NCBI GenBank assembly: GCA_026018925.1
Contig: JAKSZU010000212.1
Coordinates: 186,001-250,000 of the forward strand
Source of the DNA: Tupaia tana
Lineage: Eukaryota > Chordata > Mammalia > Scandentia > Tupaiidae
Length of the DNA: 64,000 nucleotides
Direction of reading: 5' to 3'
Within the stretch, counting starts at the first letter, position 1. Every line of letters starts with the position of its first letter. The notes below the pieces were generated by a model. That model was not told the DNA's origin. It did no database searches and was given only the letters and a program-made list of their open reading frames with translations. Positions 42,605 through 52,770 of this stretch are shown piece after piece. The position numbers and the translations under genes are program-made.

Positions 42605-42874
42605 GGGGAACCAGCAGTTAGTGTAATGGCTATGTCGCTGGACTCCCACGAAGTCGACCGCGGTTCGCGTCTCGGACCCGGTGGCTTACAACTCACGCCG
42701 GGCGCGAGTGCGTGCGTGCCCAGGATCCCGAGAGGAGAATGGAGGAGAAGGGATTGCGGCGTGACCATCACCCCTGGGGGGTGATTTCTCGCTTTCTGTC
42801 TCTATGTCTCTCTCTGTCTGTCTGGCGAGCGCACGCGCCCCATAGCGAAAAAACCTCTCCAAAAAAAAAAAAAA
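42605..42874 (+). mobile_element. tRNA-derived SINE in satellite monomer (copy 13, sub-type b)
   Basis: It is the partner of the copy at 21274 through CCCACGAAGTCGACC. The host monomer has a private CCAGCGAGAAATGAGC. It ends with an intact AAAAAACCTCTCC tail start, unlike copy 6. Confidence 0.93.
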
Positions 42875-43929
42875 TCGTAAAAAGGAAAAATTACCAAAAA
42901 AATGAGGAGACAGGAGCAGAGAGAGACAGAGACGTCAGAGACACAGAGACAGGGATAGAAGGCCAGAGGTGCTCCCTACCACACTAGCTTTGCTTGCTGG
43001 AGGCTGAATTATGAGTAGAAAATCTTCATTTCGCCTGTGCCCTGAAATACCTAGTTCCCAGGATCCATGTGGAATCTTCTCAGAGAATGGCTCAACTCTC
43101 CTGCCTGGGAGAAAGGAGCAGAAGGGCTTATTAACAAAACAAATGATGGAGCTGAGAGCCAGAGAGAAATTCTACCTTTAAAAAATTCTTAAAAATAAAA
43201 AATTACCAAAAAAATGAGGAGACAGGAGCAGAGAGACACAGAGACCTCAGAGACACAGAGACAGGTATAGAAGGTCAGAGGGGCTCCCTACCACACTAGC
43301 TTTGCTTGCTGGAGGCTGAATTATGAGTAGAAAATCTTCATTTGGCCTGTGCCCTGAAATATCTAGTTCCCAGTATCCATGTGGAATCTTCTCAGAGAAT
43401 GGTTCAACTCTCCTGCCTGGGAGAAAGGAGCAGAAGGGCTTATTAACAAAACAAAAGATGGAGCTGAGAGCCAGAGAGAACTTCTACCTTTAAAAAAATC
43501 ATAAAAATGAAAAATTACAAAAAAATAGGAGGAGACAGGAGCAGAGAGAGACAGAGACCTCAGAGACAAAGAGACAGGGATAGAAGGCCAGAGGCGCTCC
43601 CTACCACACTAGCTTTGCTTGCTGGAGGCTGAATTATGAGTAGAAAATCTTCATTTCGCCTGTGCCCTGAAATATCTAGTTCCCAGTATCCATGTGGAAT
43701 CTTCTCAGAGAATGGCTCAACTCTCCTGCCTGGGAGAAAGGAGCAGAAGGGCTTATTAACAAAACAAAAGATGGAGCTGAGAGCCAGAGAGAAATTCTAC
43801 CTTTAAAAAAATCGTAAAAAGGAAAAATTAACAAAAAAATGAGGAGACAGGAGCAGAGAGAGACAGAGACCTCAGAGACACAGAGACAGGGATAGAAGGC
43901 CAGATGGACTCCCTACCACACTAGCTTTG

Positions 43930-46900
43930 CTTGCTGGAGGCTGAATTATGAGTAGAAAATCTTCATTTCGCCTGTGCCCTGAAATATCTAGTTCCCAGTA
44001 TCCATGTGGAATCTTCTCAGAGAATGGCTCAACTCTCCTGCCTGGGAGAAAGGAGCAGAAGGGCTTATTAATAAAACAAAAGATGGAGCTGAGAGCCAGA
44101 GAGAAATTCTACCTTTAAAAAAATCGTAAAAAGGGGAACCAGCAGTTAGTGTAATGGCTATGTCGCTGGACTCCCACGTAGTCGACCGCGGTTCGCGTCT
44201 CGGACCCGGTGGCTTACAACTCACGCCGGGCGCGAGTGCGTGCGTGCCCAGGATCCCGAGAGGAGAATGGAGGAGAAGGGATTGCGGCGTGACCTTCACC
44301 CCTGGGGGGTGATTTCTCGCTTTCTGTCTCTATGTCTCTCTCTGTCTGTCTGGCGAGCGCACGCGCCCTATAGAGAAAAAACCTCTCCAAAAAAAAAAAA
44401 TCGTAAAAAGGAAAAATTACCAAAAAAATGAGGAGAGAGGAGCAGAGAGAGACAGAGACGTCAGAGACACAGAGACAGGGATAGAAGGCCAGAGGGGCTC
44501 CCTACCACACTAGCTTTGCTTGCTGGAGGCTGAATTATGAGTAGAAAATCTTCATTTCGCCTGTGCCCTGAAATATCTAGTTCCCAGTATCCATGTGGAA
44601 TCTTCTCAGAGAATGGCTCAACTCTCCTGCCTGGGAGAAAGGAGCAGAAGGGCTTATTAACAAAACAAATGATGGAGCTGAGAGCCAGAGAGAAATTCTA
44701 CCTTTAAAAAATCGTAAAAAGGAAAAATTACCAAAAATGAATGACGAGACAGGAGCAGAGAAAGACAGAGACCTCAGAGACACAAAGACAGGGATAGAAG
44801 GCCAGAGGGGCTCCCTACCACACTAGCTTTGCTTGCTGGAGGCTGAATTATGAGTAGAAAATCTTCATTTCGCCTGTGCCCTGAAATATCTAGTTCCCAG
44901 TATCCATGTGGAATCTTCTCAGAAAATGGCTCAACTCTCCTGCCTGGGAGAAAGGAGCAGAAGGGCTTTTTAACAAAACAAAAGATGGAGCAGAGAGCCA
45001 GAGAGAAATTCTACCTTTAAAAAATTCGTGAAAAGGAAAAATTACCAAAAAAATGAGGAGACAGGAGCAGAGAGAGACAGAGAACTCAGAGACACAGAGA
45101 CAGGTATAGAAGGCCAGAGGGGCTCCCTACCACACTAGCTTTGCTTGCTGGAGGCTGAATTATGAGTAGAAAATCTTCATTTCGCCTGTGCCCTGAAATA
45201 TCTAGTTCCCAGTATCCATGTGTAATCTTCTCAGAGAATGGCTCAACTCTCCTGCCTGGGAGAAAGGAGCAGAAGGGCTTATTAACAAAACAAAAGATGG
45301 AGCTGAGTGCCAGAGAGAAATTCTACCTTTAAAAAAATCGTAAATAGGAAAAATTACCAAAAAAATATGAGGAGACAGGAGCAGAGAGATACAGAGACCT
45401 CAGAGACACAGAGAGAGGGATAGAAGGCCAGAGGGGCTCCCTACCACACTAGCTTTGCTTGCTGGAGGCTGAATTATGAGTAGAAAATCTTCATTTCGCC
45501 TGTGCCCTGAAATATCTAGTTCCCAGTATCCATGTGGAATCTTCTCAGAGAATGGCTCAACTCTCCTGCCTGGGAGAAAGGAGCAGAAGGGCTTATTAAC
45601 AAAACAAATGATGGAGCTGAGAGCCAGAGAGAAATTCTACCTTTAAAAAATCGTAAAAAGAAAAAATTACTAAAATGAATGACGAGAAAGGAGCAGAGAG
45701 GGACAGAGACCTCAGAGACACAGAGACAGGGATAGAAGGCCAGAGGGGCTCCCTACCACACTAGCTTTGCTTGCTGGAGGCTGAATTATGAGTAGAAAAT
45801 CTTCATTTCGCCTGTGCACTGAAATATCTAGTTCCCAGTAGCCATGTGGAATCTTCTCAGAGAATGGCTCAACTCTCCTGCCTGGGAGAAAGGAGCAGAA
45901 GGGCTTATTAACAAAACAAAAGATGGAGCTGAGAGCCAGAGAGAAATTCTACCTTTAAAAGAATCGTAAAAAGGAAAAATTACCAAAAATAAATGAGGAG
46001 ACAGGAGCAGAAAGAGACAGAGACCTCAGAGACACAGAGACAGGGATAGAAGGCCAGAGGGGCTCCCTACCACACTAGCTTTGCATGCTGGAGGCTGAAT
46101 TATGAGTAGAAAATCTTCATTTCGCCTGTGCCCTGAAATATCTAGTTCCCAGTATCCATGTGGAATCTTCTCAGAGAATGGCTCAACTCTCCTGCCTGGG
46201 AGAAAGGAGCAGAAGGGCTTATTAACAAAACAAAAGATGGAGCTGAGAGCCAGAGAGAAATTCTACCTTTAAAAAAATCGTAAAAATGAAAAATTACCAA
46301 AAAAATAGGAGGAGACAAGAGCAGAGAGAGACAGAGACCTCAGAGACACAGAGACAGGGATAGAAGGCCAGAGGGGCTCCCTACTACACTAGCTTTGCTT
46401 GCTGGAGGCTGAATTATGAGTAGAAAATCTTCATTTCGCCTGTGCCCTGAAATATCTTGTTCCCAGTATCCATGTGGAATCTTCTCAGAGTATGGCTCAA
46501 CTCTCCTGCCTGGGAGAAAGGAGCAGAAGGGCTTATTAACAAAACAAAAGATGGAGCAGAGAGCCAGAGAGAAATTCTACCTTTAAAAAAATCGTAAAAA
46601 TGAAAAATTACCAAAAAAATTGGAGGAGAGAAGAGCAGAGAGAGACAGAGACCTCAGAGACACAGAGACAGGGATAGAAGGCCAGAGGGGTTCCCTACTA
46701 CACTAGCTTTGCTTGCTGGAGGCTGAATTATGAGTAGAAAATCTTCATTTCGCCTGTGCCCTGAAATATCTAGTTCCCAGTATCCATGTGGAATCTTCTC
46801 AGAGAATGGCTCAACTCTCCTGCCTGGGAGAAAGGAGCAGAAGGGCTTATTAACAAAACAAAAGATTGAGCTGAGAGCCAGAGAGAAATTCTACCTTTAA

Positions 46901-46990
46901 AAAAATCGTAAAAAGGAAAAATTACCAAAAAAATATGAGGAGACAGGGCAGAGAGGGACAGAGACCTCAGAGACACAGAGACAGGGATAG
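43930..46990 (+). repeat. Higher-order block, partner of 28.2-30.9 kb
   Basis: This copy of the 28 kb block contains the last SINE-bearing monomer of the array (44133). It has one additional monomer (about 46091-46402, marked by TTTGCATGCTGG just before it) relative to its partner. It directly follows the block that matches 14-22 kb, so the two neighbouring regions have different closest relatives in the array. Confidence 0.75.
44133..44400 (+). mobile_element. tRNA-derived SINE in satellite monomer (copy 14, sub-type c)
   Basis: It is the last SINE copy in the array and is shared with 28400 through GTGACCTTCACC and CCTATAGAGAAAA. No SINE occurs in the remaining 8.7 kb of the array to its right. 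Confidence 0.93.
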
Positions 46991-47035
46991 AAGGCCAGAG
47001 GGGCTCCCTACCACACTAGCTTTGCTTGCTGGAGG

Positions 47036-47349
47036 CTGAATTATGAGTAGAAAATCTTCATTTCGCCTGTGCCCTGAAATATCTAGTTCCCAGTATCCAT
47101 GTGGAATCTTCTCAGAGAATGGCTCAACTCTCCTGCCTGGGAGAAAGGAGCAGAAGGGCTTATTAACAAAACAAAAGATGGAGCTGAGAGCCAGAGAGAA
47201 ATTCTACCTTTAAAAAAATCGTAAATAGGAAAAATTACCAAAAAAATATGAGGAGACAGGAGCAGAGAGAGACAGAGACCTCAGAGACACAGAGACAGGG
47301 ATAGAAGGCCAGAGGGGCTCCCTACCACACTAGCTTTGCTTGCTGGAGG
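47036..47349 (+). repeat. Representative satellite 1 monomer
   Basis: This 314 bp monomer is close to the apparent consensus and can serve as a reference unit. It starts at CTGAATTATGAG and ends before the next CTGAATTATG at 47350. It has two CpG sites, one in the ATTTCGCC segment and one in AAATCGTAA. Around 47212-47256 it carries runs of A separated by short spacers. From about 47250 it is strongly purine-rich on the + strand with short GACAGAGAC/CAGAGACAC sub-repeats. Most variation between monomers falls in the A-run segment (GTAAAAAGG, GTAAATAGG, GTAAAAATG) and in the GA-rich half. Confidence 0.9.
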
Positions 47350-50300
47350 CTGAATTATGAGTAGAAAATCTTCATTTCGCCTGTGCCCTGAAATATCTAG
47401 TTCCCAGTATCCATGTGGAATCTTCTCAGAGAATGGCTCAACTCTCCTGCCTGGGAGAAAGGAGCAGAAGGGCTTATTAACAAAACAAAAGATGGAGCTG
47501 AGAGCCAGAGAGAAATTCTACCTTTAAAAAAATCGTAAAAAGAAAAATTACCAAAAAAATATGAGGAGACAGGAGCAGAGAGAGACAGAGACCTCAGAGA
47601 CACAGAGAGAGGGATAGAAGGCCAGAGGGGCTCCCTACCACACTAGCTTTGCTTGCTGGAGGCTGAATTATGAGTAGAAAATCTTCATTTCGCCTGTGCC
47701 CTGAAATATCTAGTTCCCAGTATCCATGTGGAATCTTCTCAGAGAATGGCTCAACTCTCCTGCCTGGGAGAAAGGAGCAGAAGGGCTTATTAACAAAACA
47801 AAAGATGGAGCTGAGAGCCAGAGAGAAATTCTACCTTTAAAAAAATCGTAAAAAGGAAAAATTACAAAAAAAATGAGGAGACAGGAGCAGAGAGAGACAG
47901 AGACCTCAGAGACACAGAGACAGGGATAGAAGGCCAGAGGGGCTCCCTACCACACTAGCTTTGCTTGCTGGAGGCTGAATTATGAGTAGAAAATCTTCAT
48001 TTCGCCTGTGCCCTGAAATATCTAGTTCCCAGTATCCATGTGGAATCTTCTCAGAGAATGGCTCAACTCTCCTGCCTGGGAGAAAGGAGCAGAAGGGCTT
48101 ATTAACAAAACAAAAGATGGAGCTGAGAGCCAGAGAGAAATTCTACCTTTAAAAAAATCGTAAAAAGGAAAAATTACCAAAAAAAATGAGGAGACAGGAG
48201 CAGAGAGAGACAGAGACCTCAGAGACACAGAGACAGGATAGAAGGCCAGAGGGGCTCCCTACCACACTAGCTTTGCTTGCTGGAGGCTGAATTATGAGTA
48301 GAAAATCTTCATTTCGCCTGTGCCCTGAAATATCTAGTTCCCAGTAGCCATGTGGAATCTTCTCAGAGAATGGCTCAACTCTCCTGCCTGGGAGAAAGGA
48401 GCAGAAGGGCTTATTAACAAAACAAAAGATGGAGCTGAGAGCCAGAGAGAAATTCTACCTTTAAAAGAATCGTAAAAAGGAAAAATTACCAAAAAAAATG
48501 AGGAGACAGGAGCAGAGAGAGACAGAGACCTCAGAGACACAGAGACAGGGATAGAAGGCCAGAGGGGCTCCCTACCACACTAGCTTTGCTTGCTGGAGGC
48601 TGAATTATGAGTAGAAAATCTTCATTTCGCCTGTGCCCTGAAATATCTAGTTCCCAGTATCCATGTGGAATCTTCTCAGAGAATGGCTCAACTCTCCTGC
48701 CTGGGAGAAAGGAGCAGAAGGGCTTATTAACAAAACAAAAGATGGAGCTGAGAGCCAGAGAGAAATTCTACCTTTAAAAATTCGTAAAAAGAAAAATTAC
48801 CAAAAAAAAATGAGGAGACAGGAGCAGAGAGAGACAGAGACCTCAGAGACACAGAGACAGGGATAGAAGGCCAGAGGGGCTCCCTACCACACTAGCTTTG
48901 CTTGCTGGAGGCTGAATTATGAGTAGAAAATCTTCATTTCGCCTGTGCCCTGAAATATCTAGTTCCCAGTATCCATGTGGAATCTTCTCAGAGAATGGCT
49001 CAACTCTCCTGCCTGGGAGAAAGGAGCAGAAGGGCTTATTAACAAAACAAAAGATGGAGCTGAGAGCCAGAGAGAAATTCTACCTTTAAAAAAATCGTAA
49101 AAGGAAAAATTACCAAAAAAATATGAGGAGACAGGAGCAGAGAGAGACAGAGACCTCAGAGACACAGAGACAGGGATAGAAGGCCAGAGGGGCTCCCTAC
49201 CACACTAGCTTTGCTTGCTGGAGGCTGAATTATGAGTAGAAAATCTTCATTTCGCCTGTGCCCTGAAATATCTAGTTCCCAGTATCCATGTGGAATCTTC
49301 TCAGAGAATGGCTCAACTCTCCTGCCTGGGAGAAAGGAGCAGAAGGGCTTATTAACAAAACAAAAGATGGAGCTGAGAGCCAGAGAGAAATTCTACCTTT
49401 AAAAAATCGTAAATAGGAAAAATTACCAAAAAAATATGAGGAGACAGGAGCAGAGAGAGACAGAGACCTCAGAGACACAGAGACAGGGATAGAAGGCCAG
49501 AGGGGCTCCCTACCACACTAGCTTTGCTTGCTGGAGGCTGAATTATGAGTAGAAAATCTTCATTTCGCCTGTGCCCTGAAATATCTAGTTCCCAGTATCC
49601 ATGTGGAATCTTCTCAGAGAATGGCTCAACTCTCCTGCCTGGGAGAAAGGAGCAGAAGGGCTTATTAACAAAACAAAAGATGGAGCTGAGAGCCAGAGAG
49701 AAATTCTACCTTTAAAAAAATCGTAAAAAGGAAAAATTACCAAAAAAATATGAGGAGACAGGAGCAGAGAGAGACAGAGACCTCAGAGACACAGAGAAAG
49801 GGATAGAAGGCCAGAGGGGCTCCCTACCACACTAGCTTTGCTTGCTGGAGGCTGAATTATGAGTAGAAAATCTTCATTTCGCCTGTGCCCTGAAATATCT
49901 AGTTCCCAGTATCCATGTGGAATCTTCTCAGAGAATGGCTCAACTCTCCTGCCTGGGAGAAAGGAGCAGAAGGGCTTATTAACAAAACAAAAGATGGAGC
50001 TGAGAGCCAGAGAGAAATTCTACCTTTAAAAAAATTGTAAAAAGGAAAAATTACCAAAAAAATTGAGGAGACAGGGCAGAGAGAGACAGAGACCTCAGAG
50101 ACACAGAGACAGGGATAGAAGGCCAGAGGGGCTCCCTACCACACTAGCTTTGCTTGCTGGAGGCTGAATTATGAGTAGAAAATCTTCATTTCGCCTGTGC
50201 CCTGAAATATCTAGTTCCCAGTATCCATGTGGAATCTTCTCAGAGAATGGCTCAACTCTCCTGCCTGGGAGAAAGGAGCAGAAGGGCTTATTAACAAAAC

Positions 50301-51419
50301 AAAAGATGGAGCTGAGAGCCAGAGAGAAATTCTACCTTTAAAAAAATCGTAAAAAGGAAAAATTACCAAAAAAATATGAGGAGACAGGAGCAGAGAGAGA
50401 CAGAGACCTCAGAGACACAGAGACAGGGATAGAAGGCCAGAGGGGCTCCCTACCACACTAGCTTTGCTTGCTGGAGGCTGAATTATGAGTAGAAAATCTT
50501 CATTTCGCCTGTGCCCTGAAATATCTAGTTCCCAGTATCCATGTGGAATCTTCTCAGAGAATGGCTCAACTCTCCTGCCTGGGAGAAAGGAGCAGAAGGG
50601 CTTATTAACAAAACAAAAGATGGAGCTGAGAGCCAGAGAGAAATTCTACCTTTAAAAAAATCGTAAAAAGGAAAAATTACCAAAAAAATGAGGAGACAGG
50701 AGCAGAGAGAGACAGAGACCTCAGAGACACAGAGACAGGAATAGAAGGCCAGAGGGGCTCCCTACCACACTAGCTTTGCTTGCTGGAGGCTGAATTATGA
50801 GTAGAAAATCTTCATTTCGCCTGTGCCCTGAAATATCTAGTTCCCAGTATCCATGTGGAATCTTCTCAGAGAATGGCTCAACTCTCCTGCCTGGGAGAAA
50901 GGAGCAGAAGGGCTTATTAACAAAACAAAAGATGGAGCTGAGAGCCAGAGAGAAATTCTACCTTTAAAAAATTCGTAAAAAGGAAAAATTACCAAAAAAA
51001 ATGAGGAGACAGGAGCAGAGAGAGACAGAGACCTCAGAGACACAGAGACAGGGATAGAAGGCCAGAGGGGCTCCCTACCACACTAGCTTTGCTTGCTGGA
51101 GGCTGAATTATGAGTAGAAAATCTTCATTTCGCCTGTGCCCTGAAATATCTAGTTCCCAGTATCCATGTGGAATCTTCTCAGAGAATGGCTCAACTCTCC
51201 TGCCTGGGAGAAAGGAGCAGAAGGGCTTATTAACAAAACAAAAGATGGAGCTGAGAGCCAGAGAGAAATTCTACCTTTAAAAAAATCGTAAAAAGGAAAA
51301 ATTACCAAAAAAATATGAGGAGACAGGAGCAGAGAGAGACAGAGACCTCAGAGACACAGAGAAAGGGATAGAAGGCCAGAGGGGCTCCCTACCACACTAG
51401 CTTTGCTTGCTGGAGGCTG

Positions 51420-52360
51420 AATTATGAGTAGAAAATCTTCATTTCGCCTGTGCCCTGAAATATCTAGTTCCCAGTATCCATGTGGAATCTTCTCAGAGAA
51501 TGGCTCAACTCTCCTGCCTGGGAGAAAGGAGCAGAAGGGCTTATTAACAAAACAAAAGATGGAGCTGAGAGCCAGAGAGAAATTCTACCTTTAAAAAAAT
51601 CATAAAAAGGAAAAATTACCAAAAAAATGAGGAGACAGGGCAGAGAGAGACAGAAACCTCAGAGACACAGAGACAGGAATAGAAGGCCAGAGGGGCTCCC
51701 TACCACACTAGCTTTGCTTGCTGGAGGCTGAATTATGAGCAGAAAATCTTCATTTCGCCTGTGCCCTGAAATATCTAGTTCCCAGTATCCATGTGGAATC
51801 TTCTCAGAGAATGGCTCAACACTCCTGCCTGGGAGAAAGGAGCAGAAGGGCTTATTAACAATACAAAAGATGGAGCTGAGAGCCAGAGAGAAATTCTACC
51901 TTTAAAAAAATCGTAAATAGGAAAAATTACCAAAAAAATATGAGGAGACAGGAGCAGAGAGAGACAGAGACCTCAGAGACACAGAGAAAGGGATAGAAGG
52001 CCAGAGGGGCTCCCTACCACACTAGCTTTGCTTGCTGGAGGCTGAATTATGAGTAGAAAATCTTCATTTCGCCTGTGCCCTGAAATATCTAGTTCCCAGT
52101 ATCCATGTGGAATCTTCTCAGAGAATGGCTCAACTCTCCTGCCTGGGAGAAAGGAGCAGAAGGGCTTATTAACAAAACAAAAGATGGAGCTGAGAGCCAG
52201 AGAGAAATTCTACCTTTAAAAAAATTGTAAAAAGGAAAAATTAACAAAAAAATTGAGGAGACAGGAGCAGAGAGAGACAGAGACCTCAGAGACACAGAGA
52301 CAGGGATAGAAGGCCAGAGGGGCTCCCTACCACACTAGCTTTGCTTGCTGGAGGCTGAAT
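51420..52360 (+). repeat. Distant copy of the alternating monomer block
   Basis: Three consecutive monomers carry, in order, AATCATAAAAAGG with GACAGGAATAG, then GAGCAGAAAATC with CAACACTCC and AACAATAC, then AATTGTAAAAAGG with AAATTGAGG. This matches the end of the 32.5-34.7 kb block (33.8-34.7 kb) at an offset of about 17620 bp. The flanking monomers here are near consensus, so a small block appears to have been copied into an otherwise homogeneous region. Confidence 0.65.
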
Positions 52361-52770
52361 TATGAGTAGAAAATCTTCATTTCGCCTGTGCCCTGAAATA
52401 TCTAGTTCCCAGTATCCATGTGGAATCTTCTCAGAGAATGGCTCAACTCTCCTGCCTGGGAGAAAGGAGCAGAAGTGCTTATTAACAAAACAAAAGATGG
52501 AGCTGAGAGCCAGAGAGAAATTCTACCTTTAAAAAAATCGTAAAAATGAAAAATTACCAAAAAAATAGGAGGAGGCAGGAGCAGAGAGAGACAGAGACCT
52601 CAGAGACACAGAGACAGGGATAGAAGGCCCGAGGGGCTCCCTACCACACTAGCTTTGCTTGCTGGAGGCTGAATTATGAGTAGAAAATCTTCATTTCGCC
52701 TGTGCCCTGAAATATCTAGTTCCCAGTATCCATGTGGAATCTTCTCAGAGAATGGCTCAACTCTCCTGGC

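Larger units (their letters stand above)
34740..43600 (+). repeat. Long higher-order block, copy 2
   Basis: This is the partner of the 14.0-22.4 kb block and retains two monomers missing there. One of them, near 36590-36900, has GAGCTAGAGAG with CTACCATTAAAAA. It lies between the SINEs at 34926 and 37082 and is absent between 14219 and 16063. Inside each long block a SINE-to-SINE interval of about 2157 bp occurs twice, so the long block is itself built from a ~5.5 kb higher-order unit. The left boundary is set where the preceding monomers stop matching. Confidence 0.85.

Noticed and set aside
5371..44299. 103-codon minus-strand frames spanning SINE and satellite sequence
   Set aside because: They join SINE minus-strand sequence to satellite sequence by chance. 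They appear only where the SINE is inserted and carry no recognisable domain.
14219..44400. SINE heads considered as functional tRNA genes
   Set aside because: The heads keep promoter-like boxes but do not form a clear full cloverleaf with a proper acceptor stem. They continue into a SINE body and A tail, so they are retroelements.
48..52295. Dozens of 60-110 codon open frames on both strands in satellite 1, with strongly similar translations
   Set aside because: They are the same monomer read repeatedly. Monomer length is usually not a multiple of three, each frame closes within a monomer, both strands are open at once, and length varies with A-run indels. Similar translation reflects DNA repetition, not protein conservation.
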